A DNA stretch of 64,000 nt from Synechococcus sp. KORDI-49 (GCF_000737575.1 NZ_CP006270.1:2111163-2175162); one strand, 5' to 3'; numbered from the stretch's first letter, positions 9,576 through 17,546 are shown. The notes: generated by a model not told the origin, from the sequence alone. A program made the numbers and translations.

Positions 9576-10502
9576 ATGACGGCGTCGGACGTTCTTCTTG
9601 TGGCCGGGACCCATGGCAACGAGGTGAACGCGCCATGGCTGCTGGAGGCCTGGCAGAGGACGCCTGATCTGATGGATGCCCATGGCCTCACGGTTCAGCC
9701 GCTGATCGGCAATCCCGATGCGCGAGCGGCCAATCGCCGGTACATCGACCGTGATCTCAACCGCAGCTTTCTGCCGGAACGTTTCGCCTCTGATGAGAGT
9801 GAAGCGCTGGAGCTTGCCCGGGCCCGGTCCCTGGTGCAGCTGCATGGTCCACACGGCACGCATCCCTGCCGGGTGGCCCTCGATCTGCACAGCACCACGG
9901 CGGCCATGGGCAGTTGTCTGGTGGTTTATGGCCGTCGGCCTGCTGATCTGGCTCTGGCGAGCCTCGTGCAGGGTGCGCTCGGACTGCCGGTGTATCTGCA
10001 TGAGGCTGATGATCGTCAGACCGGTTTCCTCGTGGAGTGCTGGCCCTGTGGTCTGGTGATCGAGGTGGGTCCGGTGCCGCAGTCGCTTCTGGATGTTCGG
10101 ATCGTTGAACAGACCCGTCTGGCGGTGGAAACCTGCCTGGCCTCTCTGGCAGCAGCGCGCAGGGCGGCAGGGCGTTACCCACGACAGCTCGTGGTGCATC
10201 GCCATCGCTGCAGCCTGGATCTGCCGAGACGTGACGGGAATCAGATTTCAGGCCTGCTGCATGGTGATCGTCTCGGCCGGGACTGGCAGCCGCTGGCGTC
10301 CGAGGACCCTCTGTTCGTTGAACTCTGCGGACAGGGGCTGCCGGCGATTCAGGGCTTCGATGGCGAGATGGGCGATGTTCCCGTGTTCATCAATGAGGCC
10401 GCTTACGCCGAGAAGCGAATCGCTCTGTCGCTGACCCGGCGGGAGGTTTGGCCTGTGGAAGACGCCTGGCGGACGGCCCTCGAGCAGTTGCTGAAGAGCT
10501 GA
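9576..10502 (+). CDS. Aspartoacylase / succinylglutamate desuccinylase family zinc hydrolase
   Basis: A 308-residue member of the AspA/AstE carboxypeptidase-like family, which hydrolyse N-acyl amino acids such as N-acetylaspartate. The zinc motif GTHGNE is at residues 11-16 (His13, Glu16), and the third ligand is the His of [14 protein letters not shown]. The substrate-binding stretch [20 protein letters not shown] and the catalytic Glu region [11 protein letters not shown] are also present. An upstream ATG at 9519 would add 19 residues, but ATG 9576 places the zinc motif as in relatives. The natural substrate in cyanobacteria is not known. It is divergent from the GST operon and convergent with the secreted paralogue pair. 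Confidence 0.87.
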   Translation: MTASDVLLVAGTHGNEVNAPWLLEAWQRTPDLMDAHGLTVQPLIGNPDARAANRRYIDRDLNRSFLPERFASDESEALELARARSLVQLHGPHGTHPCRVALDLHSTTAAMGSCLVVYGRRPADLALASLVQGALGLPVYLHEADDRQTGFLVECWPCGLVIEVGPVPQSLLDVRIVEQTRLAVETCLASLAAARRAAGRYPRQLVVHRHRCSLDLPRRDGNQISGLLHGDRLGRDWQPLASEDPLFVELCGQGLPAIQGFDGEMGDVPVFINEAAYAEKRIALSLTRREVWPVEDAWRTALEQLLKS

Positions 10503-10504
10503 GT

Positions 10505-10876
10505 TCAGCGGGGAGGTCCGTTGTAGATCTCTGCTTCCACCTGACGTCCGTCAGAAGAAATCTTCAGTTCGGTCTCCACGGTCGGAGGTGCGCCGGCCTC
10601 CTGCCAACCGGGAGCACCACCGTCGAACCGGAAGGTGTAGCCGTCGTCGGTGCTCACGAGACAGTCACCTCCACCGACGCTTGTCCCGTACATGCAGCGG
10701 GCCGCGCGGTAGCGGCTCAGTCCACCGTTGATGGCCTCGGCACGCATCCGAGCCACATTCACAGCTCTCTGCCGGGCATCGGACACCTGGGCTCTGGCTT
10801 CCTGAACGGGGCCGAGGCCGAGGGGCAGGCTCGCTCCGATCAGAACGAGTCCGAGGGATCGGCTGAGGAAACTCAT
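10505..10876 (-). CDS. Secreted small protein, paralogue 1
   Basis: A 123-residue protein with a clear Sec signal peptide: MSFLSRSLG, a hydrophobic core, and a likely cleavage after EARAQ. The mature part has two Cys (in ARCMYG and GDCLVS) that could pair, followed by DDGYTFRFDGGAPGWQE and a short beta-rich tail ending YNGPPR. It is clearly paralogous to the gene just upstream (shared ARMRAE.NGGL..YR, FRF.GGAPGWQ, YNGP) and overlaps it by 4 bp. No known domain is recognised. It is probably periplasmic, function unknown. Confidence 0.75.
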   Translation of the reverse strand: MSFLSRSLGLVLIGASLPLGLGPVQEARAQVSDARQRAVNVARMRAEAINGGLSRYRAARCMYGTSVGGGDCLVSTDDGYTFRFDGGAPGWQEAGAPPTVETELKISSDGRQVEAEIYNGPPR

Positions 10877-11277
10877 GGATTATCCGGTGGCATCACCGGA
10901 GGAGAGCTGTTCCCCTTTGGTAGCAGCGGTCCGTTGTAAGAGACGTCCAGAATCCGATCGCCGTCTGGTGAGACCAGAACTTCGGTCACCAGGGTCGGTT
11001 GCGGCGGAATCTGCTGCTGCCAGCCGGGTGCACCGCCCCTGAAGCGGAAGAGGAATCCCTCATCCGTCGAGGAGATCAGGCAGGCCTCTCCCCGAAGAGC
11101 ATGCATGCACTGATCGGATCGGTACAGACGTAATCCGCCGTTCAGTCGCTCGGCCCTCATCCGGGCCAGATTGGCCGCCTTGGTCTGGGCAAAGGGGTAG
11201 TTGTTGGACTGGGCGATGGCCATCGACCCAGTCACAGCCAGTCCCAGGCTGACAAGCAGAGCAGGGAACGGACGCAT
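10873..11277 (-). CDS. Secreted small protein, paralogue 2
   Basis: A 134-residue protein with a Sec signal peptide (MRPFPALLVSLGLAVTGSMAIAQ, cleavage probably after AIA). The body repeats that of the downstream gene: NLARMRAERLNGGLRLYR, a Cys pair in QCMH and EACLISS, then FLFRFRGGAPGWQQ and YNGPL. A proline-rich tail, SSPPVMPPDNP, is extra. It overlaps its paralogue by ATGA and is probably the first gene of that pair. The function is unknown; the pair looks like a local duplication. Confidence 0.75.
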   Translation of the reverse strand: MRPFPALLVSLGLAVTGSMAIAQSNNYPFAQTKAANLARMRAERLNGGLRLYRSDQCMHALRGEACLISSTDEGFLFRFRGGAPGWQQQIPPQPTLVTEVLVSPDGDRILDVSYNGPLLPKGNSSPPVMPPDNP

Positions 11278-11370
11278 CGGAGCACTTGCGATGTGCCGTC
11301 ACTCTGCTGCTGGAGCGGTGGGATGCATCCCCGCGGCTGGGACATAGGTGTGTCCGGATGCGCCTGTCCA

Positions 11371-11730
11371 TCAACCGCAGGCCCAGACCCCCGTCCCTTC
11401 CTTGCTGCAACTGAGGTCACTGCGTTGACCATCGGCCCAGTACAAGCGGAGCCTGTCGTCGTCGCTTCCGATGCGAAGCGTCAGCGATTGGAGCGGACCT
11501 GCCGGAGTCCTGGCGTCTTTCGGGGCGGCTCCCCTGCTCTGATCCTCGAGGCGTCTCTCCAGCTGATCCAGGCGAAGCTCCAGTCTCCTGAGGGCATCGT
11601 CGGAGCCAGCGCCTGTTCTGGACTGCTCTGCGCCTGGTGTTGGAATCCATCCACGCTGACACCCGCCGAGCAGCAGAAGTCCGAAACAGAGGGCTGCAAC
11701 AGACATCGGCCTGGAGACGCGAGAAACCAT
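11371..11730 (-). CDS. Putative lipoprotein
   Basis: A 119-residue protein with an N-terminal hydrophobic segment ending in the lipobox LLGGC (Cys near residue 24), so it is probably lipid-anchored after signal peptidase II cleavage. A heptad-like stretch LRRLELRLDQLERRLED (about 47-63) suggests a short coiled coil, followed by a beta-rich end with two Cys (SCSKEGTGVWACG). It lies 93 bp upstream of the secreted paralogues on the same strand, possibly the same transcription unit. No domain is recognised. Confidence 0.7.
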   Translation of the reverse strand: MVSRVSRPMSVAALCFGLLLLGGCQRGWIPTPGAEQSRTGAGSDDALRRLELRLDQLERRLEDQSRGAAPKDARTPAGPLQSLTLRIGSDDDRLRLYWADGQRSDLSCSKEGTGVWACG

Positions 11731-12018
11731 GGTCCGGAGAACGGTTGATCCAGGCTCTCAGCAGATCGCCGCTTGCACCAGACGTTCACTCCAATAAACC
11801 GTGGCTCCCTGGGCCTCGAGCTCATGGCGGCGATGCCGTGCCTGGGAAAGAGGAACGGTTTCCTCCAAGCGTTGCCCTGAATGGAGCCAGCGGATCAGAA
11901 CCAAGACGCATCCCGAAGGGGGTAATCAAACCTTAAGACTTTGTGAGCCCCCCTGTCCTGGCCTGGGGTGTGCCGTCGGACCCCGCGCAATGTCCGCACA
12001 TACACCGCAAACTTCCGT
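11731..12018. other. Intergenic region upstream of psbA without a supported gene
   Basis: The lipoprotein gene and psbA diverge across 360 bp in total. I see no convincing coding region here; the frames that are open are GC-driven or run into neighbours. The stretch presumably contains control sites for both genes. Confidence 0.5.
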
Positions 12019-12024
12019 TACATT
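12019..12024 (+). promoter_or_regulatory. Candidate -10 element of psbA
   Basis: TACATT at 12019-12024 lies 67 bp before the psbA ATG and would give a leader of about 60 nt that begins with the hairpin at 12032. No good -35 is seen at the right spacing. This is pattern matching only. Confidence 0.3.
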
Positions 12025-12031
12025 GGATGGA

Positions 12032-12072
12032 GGCAGGGCATCCCTGCCCTTCCTTAAACCGTCCCTTCGGGG
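12032..12072 (+). promoter_or_regulatory. Two hairpins in the psbA 5' leader
   Basis: GGCAGGG-CAT-CCCTGCC (12032-12048) is a perfect 7-bp stem. It is followed by CCC-TTCG-GGG (12063-12072), a short stem closed by a UUCG tetraloop, ending 18 bp before the ATG. There is no Shine-Dalgarno sequence close to the start, so these structures could influence translation or stability of psbA mRNA, which is known to be light-regulated in cyanobacteria. Confidence 0.4.
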
Positions 12073-12090
12073 GCACTTCTTTCCGTTCTC

Positions 12091-13170
12091 ATGACCACCA
12101 CCATCCAGCAGCGCTCCGGCGCTTCTAGTTGGCAGTCCTTCTGCGAGTGGGTCACCTCCACCAACAACCGTCTGTATGTCGGTTGGTTCGGTGTGCTGAT
12201 GATCCCCACCCTGCTGGCTGCCACCATCTGTTTCGTCATCGCCTTCGTCGCCGCTCCCCCGGTCGACATCGATGGCATCCGCGAGCCTGTCGCTGGCTCC
12301 CTGATCTACGGCAACAACATCATCTCTGGTGCTGTTGTTCCCTCCTCCAACGCCATCGGCCTGCACTTCTATCCCATCTGGGAAGCTGCATCCCTCGATG
12401 AGTGGCTGTACAACGGCGGTCCTTTCCAGCTGGTTGTCTTCCACTTCCTGATCGGCATCTACGCCTACATGGGCCGCGAGTGGGAACTCTCCTACCGCCT
12501 GGGCATGCGCCCCTGGATCTGCATTGCCTACAGCGCACCTGTCGCTGCAGCCTCTGCTGTCTTCCTGGTCTACCCCTTCGGTCAGGGCTCCTTCTCTGAC
12601 GCCATGCCCCTGGGCATCTCTGGCACCTTCAACTACATGCTGGTGTTCCAGGCTGAGCACAACATCCTGATGCACCCCTTCCACATGCTGGGCGTCGCAG
12701 GTGTGTTCGGTGGATCCCTGTTCTCCGCCATGCACGGCTCCCTGGTGACCTCCTCCCTGGTGCGTGAAACCACCGAGACCGAGTCCCAGAACTACGGCTA
12801 CAAGTTCGGCCAAGAGGAAGAGACCTACAACATCGTGGCTGCCCACGGTTACTTCGGTCGCCTGATCTTCCAATACGCCTCCTTCAACAACAGCCGTAGC
12901 CTTCACTTCTTCCTGGCTGCCTGGCCTGTTGTCGGCATCTGGTTCACCGCCCTGGGCGTGTCAACCATGGCCTTCAACCTGAACGGCTTCAACTTCAACC
13001 AGTCCATCCTTGATGGTCAGGGCCGCGTCCTGAACACCTGGGCCGACGTGTTGAACCGTGCCGGCCTCGGCATGGAAGTGATGCACGAGCGCAACGCTCA
13101 CAACTTCCCCCTCGACCTGGCTGCTGCTGAGTCCACTCCTGTGGCTCTGCAGGCACCTGCCATCGGTTGA
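12091..13170 (+). CDS. psbA: Photosystem II D1 protein, Glu130 form (D1:2 type)
   Basis: A 359-residue D1 reaction-centre protein of photosystem II, carrying the redox Tyr, ligands of the Mn4CaO5 cluster, P680 and QB sites. Five transmembrane helices are visible. Residue 130 is Glu (in [12 protein letters not shown]), which marks the high-light/stress D1 isoform rather than the Gln130 form. The QB loop [34 protein letters not shown] is intact in sequence. The C-terminus [22 protein letters not shown] fits processing by CtpA near residue 344. Codon use is strongly biased (nearly all C- or G-ending optimal codons), as expected for a very highly expressed gene. Picocyanobacteria usually carry several psbA copies; only one lies here. 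Confidence 0.98.
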   Translation: MTTTIQQRSGASSWQSFCEWVTSTNNRLYVGWFGVLMIPTLLAATICFVIAFVAAPPVDIDGIREPVAGSLIYGNNIISGAVVPSSNAIGLHFYPIWEAASLDEWLYNGGPFQLVVFHFLIGIYAYMGREWELSYRLGMRPWICIAYSAPVAAASAVFLVYPFGQGSFSDAMPLGISGTFNYMLVFQAEHNILMHPFHMLGVAGVFGGSLFSAMHGSLVTSSLVRETTETESQNYGYKFGQEEETYNIVAAHGYFGRLIFQYASFNNSRSLHFFLAAWPVVGIWFTALGVSTMAFNLNGFNFNQSILDGQGRVLNTWADVLNRAGLGMEVMHERNAHNFPLDLAAAESTPVALQAPAIG

Positions 13171-13183
13171 TCTGGAATCAACC

Positions 13184-13258
13184 TGTTCCTTCTGGAACAG
13201 ACCAAACGATTCAGATCAACTGAATCGGAAAGCCCTCACCGCAAGGTGGGGGCTTTTT
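13184..13258 (+). terminator. psbA terminator preceded by two further hairpins
   Basis: The rho-independent terminator is AAGCCCTCACC-GCAA-GGTGGGGGCTTTTTG (13230-13258): a stem of over ten pairs, a GCAA loop and a T-run. Two stable hairpins precede it: TGTTCC-TTCT-GGAACA (13184-13199) and GATTCAG-ATCAA-CTGAATC (13208-13226). The three in a row may protect the abundant psbA mRNA 3' end. Confidence 0.85.
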
Positions 13259-13259
13259 G

Positions 13260-13460
13260 TTGTGACAGGATCAGTTCGCATGCAAAGCACAAGACTGCAC
13301 CAGCAGCGATGCGCAAAGTCAATCATGTGCAACAGCAGAATTGTGTGGCACTGTGAGTGATTATTCCGATTGATTGTTGGAGTGCAGGACAACTATGAAG
13401 AACTAGCTTTGCCTTGAATCATTTTGCTTCAACGCTTGATTCCGATGAGGGAATAGATTA
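13260..13460. other. AT-rich intergenic stretch after the psbA terminator
   Basis: No gene, tRNA or clear repeat is seen. Base composition drops visibly here, and the AT-rich stretch continues through the AraC pair to about 16.47 kb. Confidence 0.4.
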
Positions 13461-13826
13461 ATGCTGATTAACGTTCTGGGAGAACCTTTGCTGCCATGTG
13501 GCTGCAAGCCAATGACTGGTTGGTATCTTGATGGATTTTGCAGAACCGATGCTTCTGACCTGGGGCAGCATGCAATTTGCAGTGTAATGACTGAGAAGTT
13601 TTTGTTATACACTTATTCTCAGGGAAACAACCTAACAGATCCCAACCCGATGTTTGATTTCCCCGGACTTATTCCAGGAAATCATTGGTGTTTATGTGTA
13701 TCTCGATGGGAACAGGCAAGGGTTGATGGAATGGCGCCGCCTGTGATTCTCAAGGCAACTGACTTCTCGGTATTAAAGACAATTCCACTTGAGATCTTAA
13801 GCGATTATAGTTTCGTTAATTGCTAA
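13461..13826 (+). CDS. DUF2237 family protein
   Basis: A 121-residue protein matching the DUF2237 family pattern: NVLGEPLLPCGCKPMTGWYLDGFCRT, then HAICSVMTEKFLLYTYSQGNNL, FDFPGLIPGNHWCLCVSRWEQA and a final APPVILKATDFSVL...LEILSDYS. Five conserved Cys lie in C.C, FC, IC and CLC contexts, suggesting a metal or redox role; the function of the family is unknown. The length is normal for it. It is AT-richer than the core genes upstream. Its stop overlaps the convergent Nif11-like gene by 4 bp. Confidence 0.85.
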   Translation: MLINVLGEPLLPCGCKPMTGWYLDGFCRTDASDLGQHAICSVMTEKFLLYTYSQGNNLTDPNPMFDFPGLIPGNHWCLCVSRWEQARVDGMAPPVILKATDFSVLKTIPLEILSDYSFVNC

Positions 13827-14146
13827 TACCTGTGTCCGGATCGGAAGTCGTATTCCTCTTGCTTCAAATTCGAAGAGCTGCAGGTGGTTTGCGCATAGTG
13901 GATTAGCTTTTTGAAGCCTTTTGGGACCAGTCCGGGGCATAAATTTCCTGTCTCGATTGCTTTTGGGCAGAAATAGACCCCTTTCCAGCGATTAATAAAT
14001 CGGCCTTTGATTTCATCTGAAAAGTTGAATCCACTTAGTGAAGCGAAGTTAATTATTTCGAGTGGATTCAAGGTTTTTAATTGTTCTCGAAAAATCTTGT
14101 CGGTTCTTGCCCTGCTGATAAAAGCATTCAATTCAGAGTGCGACAT
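13823..14146 (-). CDS. Nif11-like small protein
   Basis: A 107-residue protein. Its first 50 residues (MSHSELNAFISRARTDKIF, then LKTLNPLEIINFASLSGFNFS) fit the Nif11 domain, which occurs both in stand-alone cyanobacterial proteins and as the leader of modified peptides such as prochlorosins. There is no double-glycine cleavage site and no Ser/Thr/Cys-dense core, so a lanthipeptide precursor is unlikely. The C-terminal half has Cys60, Cys70 and Cys89 (FCPKAIETGNLCPG). ATG at 14146 starts exactly at the domain; a GTG at 14173 would add nine residues. It lies divergent to the AraC pair, across 332 bp. Confidence 0.65.
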   Translation of the reverse strand: MSHSELNAFISRARTDKIFREQLKTLNPLEIINFASLSGFNFSDEIKGRFINRWKGVYFCPKAIETGNLCPGLVPKGFKKLIHYAQTTCSSSNLKQEEYDFRSGHRY

Positions 14147-14478
14147 TTTGAGATAGAGCTTTGTCGAATTCACTATTACTTCGCTTTCGATTCAAAGTTC
14201 AGCAAAAAATCCAAGATTCCAAGTCATAGATTTTCAATTCAAAAGCTATTCAATATGCAAGTTCGCAATGTCGCAATGCTGCTCTTTGCTCCAGCAGGCA
14301 AGAGCAGGGTGGGAGGGGCTGACGATGGAATGCGATTCAAAGAACTCAGGCAGCTTTCCTTGGCCTACCTGCCGATGCCGTTGCTTCATTTAAAGTTACA
14401 GAAGTCTATAGCGCTCTGAATTTCGATTAATATAAATGAATATTATTGCGCGACTGCTGATTTTTAGCAGCTCTAGGC
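14147..14478. other. AT-rich divergent control region between nif11-like gene and AraC pair
   Basis: No supported gene. A small dyad, CTGCT-GATTTTT-AGCAG (14454-14470), lies just before the first AraC start, and AT-rich candidates for promoters occur around 14428-14448 (GATTAATATAAATGAATATT). Nothing is decisive. Confidence 0.4.
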
Positions 14479-15510
14479 ATGAAAGCGCGAAGAGCAAAAG
14501 AATACATATTTATGGATCCATTAGGCATGGAAGAGTATTGTCAAAGTCACTATGCAGACTACTATTCGAAATCAAATTTCTCTTGTAATGTCACTCAATT
14601 GAGCAGAGGTGAGCTTTTGACCAGCTCGATTTGTGCTCCGATCAATAATGTTCACTTGGAGATTTTCAAATCAAATCAGACTCTCCTTTACGAAGAAGAT
14701 GCTAACCAAAATTCGGTTGCGTTTTGCTGGATTGATCAGACTGATCAATTAGCGCCTGCTAACACAATTATTGGTGGGCACAGAATGCGTAATTTGAGCA
14801 TTGCAGGGTTTAATCGTCTAAATAAAACGGGCGGCAATACATGGGATATTGTCGGAGCGAACACTGTTCTGTGTTGCATGAGTTTGAAATGGGAGAAGCT
14901 TAAGGGGCAAATAGATAAGATGAAGGCTTATAATGCGTTCGCTAAACTTGAGGAATGCGTCGGAATTGACTCGGAAGGGGCAGCCAGTACTCAATTGAAA
15001 AAGCTGTTTGGCAAGCATTTCAAGCATGGGGTGAAATGCGCTGAGCCTTTTTATGACTTAGCAATTGCATTTCTCGAAGACTCTGGCAGTGGAGAAAATA
15101 TTTTTACTTCAAGGTCTGATCAGACAGATTTAATTGAAGATTTGGTCAAGCTTCTGCACGAAGATAGGCCTGGTTTGCCTCCATTAACGATTAGCCAAAT
15201 TACTCAATACTTGGACTTGGAGGAGAGGTCGTTGAGTGAGGTGTGCCGGTCAAGTTTTGGTATGAGCATTCTGGAATTAATCAAAAGTATACGGCTTGAA
15301 CAGGTTAAAAAATCATATTCAAATCCACATGTTCCTGAGGGCCTGCGCCGCTTTACGATGAAAAAAAATGCACTTTACTATGGCTTTCAAGATTGGAATG
15401 CATTTGAGCGATTGTACTTTAAAACTTTCTGCGAAAGTCCTGAACAAACAATAGATAAAGTCAGTAAGACTAATGTACTGATTTCCGATCTTTTGAGGTT
15501 GAGAAAATAA
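14479..15510 (+). CDS. AraC-family transcriptional regulator 1
   Basis: A 343-residue regulator. The N-terminal about 200 residues form a sensor-like domain, with NVTQLSRGELLTSSICAPIN and HLEIFKSNQTLLYEE as the beta-rich part. The C-terminal about 110 residues carry the AraC double helix-turn-helix: LTISQITQYLDLEERSLSEV then FGMSILELIKSIRLEQVKK, and a second unit ending FQDWNAFERLYFKTFCESPEQ. The second HTH is degenerate (MKKNALYYGF in place of the usual VAEIALRLGF). It is paralogous to the next gene and overlaps it by 1 bp (TAATG), so the two are co-translated. An internal Met at residue 12 is an alternative start. The effector is unknown; the gene is AT-rich. Confidence 0.8.
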   Translation: MKARRAKEYIFMDPLGMEEYCQSHYADYYSKSNFSCNVTQLSRGELLTSSICAPINNVHLEIFKSNQTLLYEEDANQNSVAFCWIDQTDQLAPANTIIGGHRMRNLSIAGFNRLNKTGGNTWDIVGANTVLCCMSLKWEKLKGQIDKMKAYNAFAKLEECVGIDSEGAASTQLKKLFGKHFKHGVKCAEPFYDLAIAFLEDSGSGENIFTSRSDQTDLIEDLVKLLHEDRPGLPPLTISQITQYLDLEERSLSEVCRSSFGMSILELIKSIRLEQVKKSYSNPHVPEGLRRFTMKKNALYYGFQDWNAFERLYFKTFCESPEQTIDKVSKTNVLISDLLRLRK

Positions 15511-16472
15511 TGAAATTCATACTTACTTACAATGATCCTATGCATCTGTCGGAAACGTTGGCTGAACTTGGGCAAACCACTCGGATCACGCAACTTGAAG
15601 TTGGCGAAGGTACTTATCGTATGAGTCATGCCAATGCGCCAGGAGTATCAATTGCTGAAATAAAGGCGTCAAAAACTTTATTGTATGAGGGTTGGGGGAC
15701 TGATTGGTCGGTGGATTTCAATTGGATCACGCCGCTAAAACCCTCACCAGCGGAACCACTTGGATACTGTGAGGGGTATGAAATGAAGGCGAATAGTATT
15801 GGAGGACTCAATACTTTGAATACATCGGTCGGAAGTTCATGGGGGAAATACAGTGAATTATGCAGCTCAACTGCTTGCATGCTGGACAAAACGACTCTAA
15901 TGGAGACGTTGGAGGCCTGTAATGCGAATGAAGCTATTCATAATTTGTTGACCAATAGAGGGCTTGACGTGGATACGACTGCAAGTATTCAACTTCGAAA
16001 TCTTGCCAGAAGAGAAATGGAAAAAGGAATTCTAAATCCAGCAAAATACTATGATCTTATTGCGTGCTGTCTGGAGGAGGGGGCGCAAAGGCCTTGTAAG
16101 AAGAGTGAATTGAAAAACCAGCAATTACTCTCGGAAATTGTGCGTCTTTCCCATGAAGCAAAGAGAATGCAGTCTCCAATGTCTTTGGCTGATGTTTGTG
16201 AATACTTGGATGCTGGTCAGGCATCTCTCTACCGTGTGTGTCAGGAGTATTTTGGAATGGGCATCATTGAAATGATGATGCAAGTGCGATTGGAAGAGTC
16301 AAGGCGAGCCTTGCTGGCGCGCAAAGGCCTCGCTGATTCAGCTGAAACTACAATTCGGGATGTAGCGGTCCGATATGGATTTAAGCATCCAGGGCGGTAT
16401 GCAAGACGATACTTCACCAGTTTTGGTGAACTGCCAAGTCAGACACTTGAGCATTCTCAGCTTGTTTATTGA
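15510..16472 (+). CDS. AraC-family transcriptional regulator 2
   Basis: A 320-residue paralogue of the upstream gene. The N-terminal domain has the parallel pattern QLEVGEGTYRMSHANAPGVS and AEIKASKTLLYEGWG. The C-terminal AraC domain is complete: SLADVCEYLDAGQASLYRVC, FGMGIIEMMMQVRLEESRRAL, and a good second HTH TIRDVAVRYGFKHPGRYARR with YFTSFGELPSQTL. ATG at 15510 shares its A with the preceding stop codon. The pair may act as a heteromer or regulate neighbouring genes such as the Nif11-like one; this is inference from position. Confidence 0.83.
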   Translation: MKFILTYNDPMHLSETLAELGQTTRITQLEVGEGTYRMSHANAPGVSIAEIKASKTLLYEGWGTDWSVDFNWITPLKPSPAEPLGYCEGYEMKANSIGGLNTLNTSVGSSWGKYSELCSSTACMLDKTTLMETLEACNANEAIHNLLTNRGLDVDTTASIQLRNLARREMEKGILNPAKYYDLIACCLEEGAQRPCKKSELKNQQLLSEIVRLSHEAKRMQSPMSLADVCEYLDAGQASLYRVCQEYFGMGIIEMMMQVRLEESRRALLARKGLADSAETTIRDVAVRYGFKHPGRYARRYFTSFGELPSQTLEHSQLVY

Positions 16473-16478
16473 TCAATC

Positions 16479-16652
16479 ATGGCCAGGCTCGCACTCGCGG
16501 TATGGAGCCGCGATTCGCCCGAGCTGCGTTTGTTTAGCTTTGTGACCGGCCAGGAAGGGGGTATCCACTTCTTATCAAAGTGGGTAGGATTGGCTGAGCC
16601 GTCTCCCCAGCAGTTGGTTCTTCGGCGGGTCAAGCTACTGGTTTCAGGATGA
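16479..16652 (+). CDS. Candidate small ORF coupled to an RHH protein (57 aa)
   Basis: ATG at 16479 opens a 57-codon frame (starting MARLALAVWSRDSPELRLF) whose TGA overlaps the ATG of the next small gene as ATGA. The codons look like those of core genes rather than random, with many C/G third positions. There is no recognisable domain, signal or membrane segment. Support is the coupling and coding look only, so it may be a chance frame. Confidence 0.35.
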   Translation: MARLALAVWSRDSPELRLFSFVTGQEGGIHFLSKWVGLAEPSPQQLVLRRVKLLVSG

Positions 16653-16816
16653 AAAGGGTCACCTTTGAGCTCAGTGATGAGCTCCACAAAAAACTCAAGC
16701 TCCTGTGTTACACGGAGTCGGTATCGATAGGTCATATCCTTCGTCAATGTGTTGCTGATTTCTGCGTCAAGCATGATGCGCATTTGATCGAGCTGATCGA
16801 CAAGCGCTCGAAGTGA
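16649..16816 (+). CDS. Ribbon-helix-helix (CopG/Arc-like) small protein (55 aa)
   Basis: A 55-residue protein. KRVTFELSDELHKKLKLLCY has the beta strand plus helix A of an RHH DNA-binding fold, and SVSIGHILRQCVADFC forms the turn and helix B; the tail is HDAHLIELIDKRSK. RHH dimers bind operators through the paired N-terminal strands (here VTFEL). It could be an antitoxin-like or autonomous repressor. It overlaps the preceding 57-codon frame by 4 bp. Confidence 0.6.
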   Translation: MKRVTFELSDELHKKLKLLCYTESVSIGHILRQCVADFCVKHDAHLIELIDKRSK

Positions 16817-17087
16817 TCGGAATGGTCTTATTTTTTTGCTTCTTCAGTGATCCGGCTGTGCCGGCAGGGTTCTTGCATTTTGCGAACTTGATGGCGTCAC
16901 TTTCGCTGGATCAGCGGTCCGGTGATTTGCGCTGATAAAACTGGGCTTTTGCAGTGCTGGTGACTCAGCATCAGGTCTCTCATGCCGTTTGATTGTTGAA
17001 TCTGAAGAGAAGGAAAATCCCCCTCCCTCCTTTCTTCAAGGGTGCGTCTGGTTGTGCCAGCGTTGCAGGGCTCTGAACAGATCAGTG
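16817..17087. other. Intergenic region with one dyad
   Basis: It contains the dyad CCGGC-TGT-GCCGG (16852-16864). A TTG-initiated upstream extension of the cupin gene (from 16989) is possible but lacks family-like residues. No RNA gene is seen. Confidence 0.35.
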
Positions 17088-17546
17088 GTGGACTCTTTCG
17101 ACGCTCTCGTGTCGCGCCTGGGGTTGCAGCCCCATCCCGAGGGTGGGTGGTACAGGGAATTGCAGCGCAGCTCAATCCAGGTGACCAGGCCTGATGGCGA
17201 ACAACGCAGTGCGATCACAACCGTGCTGTTCCTTCTTGGTGCCAACGATGTGAGTCGCTGGCATTGCGTTCATGGTGGTGACGAGATCTGGACCTTCCTC
17301 GGAGGAGCTCCGCTCAGCCTTTTTCAGCATCCAGATGATGCGAACGCCTCGGATGAAGACGTGCTCAGCGCTGATCAGCCCGTGGCCTGCGTTCCAGCCG
17401 GGGTCTGGATGGCGGCGCGAAGTCAAGGTGAGCACAGCCTGGTGAGCTGCTGTGTCGGTCCGGGGTTCAGTTTTGACGATTTCGAGATGCTGCGCGATCG
17501 AGTTCGCTCCCGTTGGCCGATGGGGATCGACGAGGCCTTGCTCTGA
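17088..17546 (+). CDS. Cupin superfamily (DUF985) protein
   Basis: A 152-residue single-domain cupin of the DUF985 type. It begins with LGLQPHPEGGWYRELQRSS and continues with TTVLFLLGANDVSRWHCVHG and GDEIWTFLGGAPLSLF. The second cupin motif VPAGVWMAARSQGEHSLVSC, the cue VGPGFSFDDFEML and a short C-terminal end follow. GTG at 17088 (or 17085) places the start where the family begins. The substrate is unknown for the family. It is monocistronic between the RHH gene and pmp3. Confidence 0.8.
   Translation: MDSFDALVSRLGLQPHPEGGWYRELQRSSIQVTRPDGEQRSAITTVLFLLGANDVSRWHCVHGGDEIWTFLGGAPLSLFQHPDDANASDEDVLSADQPVACVPAGVWMAARSQGEHSLVSCCVGPGFSFDDFEMLRDRVRSRWPMGIDEALL

Noticed and set aside
11926-12906. 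326-codon minus-strand frame opposite psbA
   Set aside because: A result of the strict codon bias of psbA; D1 on the plus strand is certain.
13823-14146. Prochlorosin/lanthipeptide precursor
   Set aside because: No double-Gly leader end, no Ser/Thr/Cys core, and no modification enzyme nearby.
14081-14419. 112-codon plus-strand frame
   Set aside because: Overlaps the Nif11-like gene on the other strand and lacks any family pattern.
16466-16783. 105-codon minus-strand frame
   Set aside because: Opposite the RHH gene, which has a clear fold pattern.
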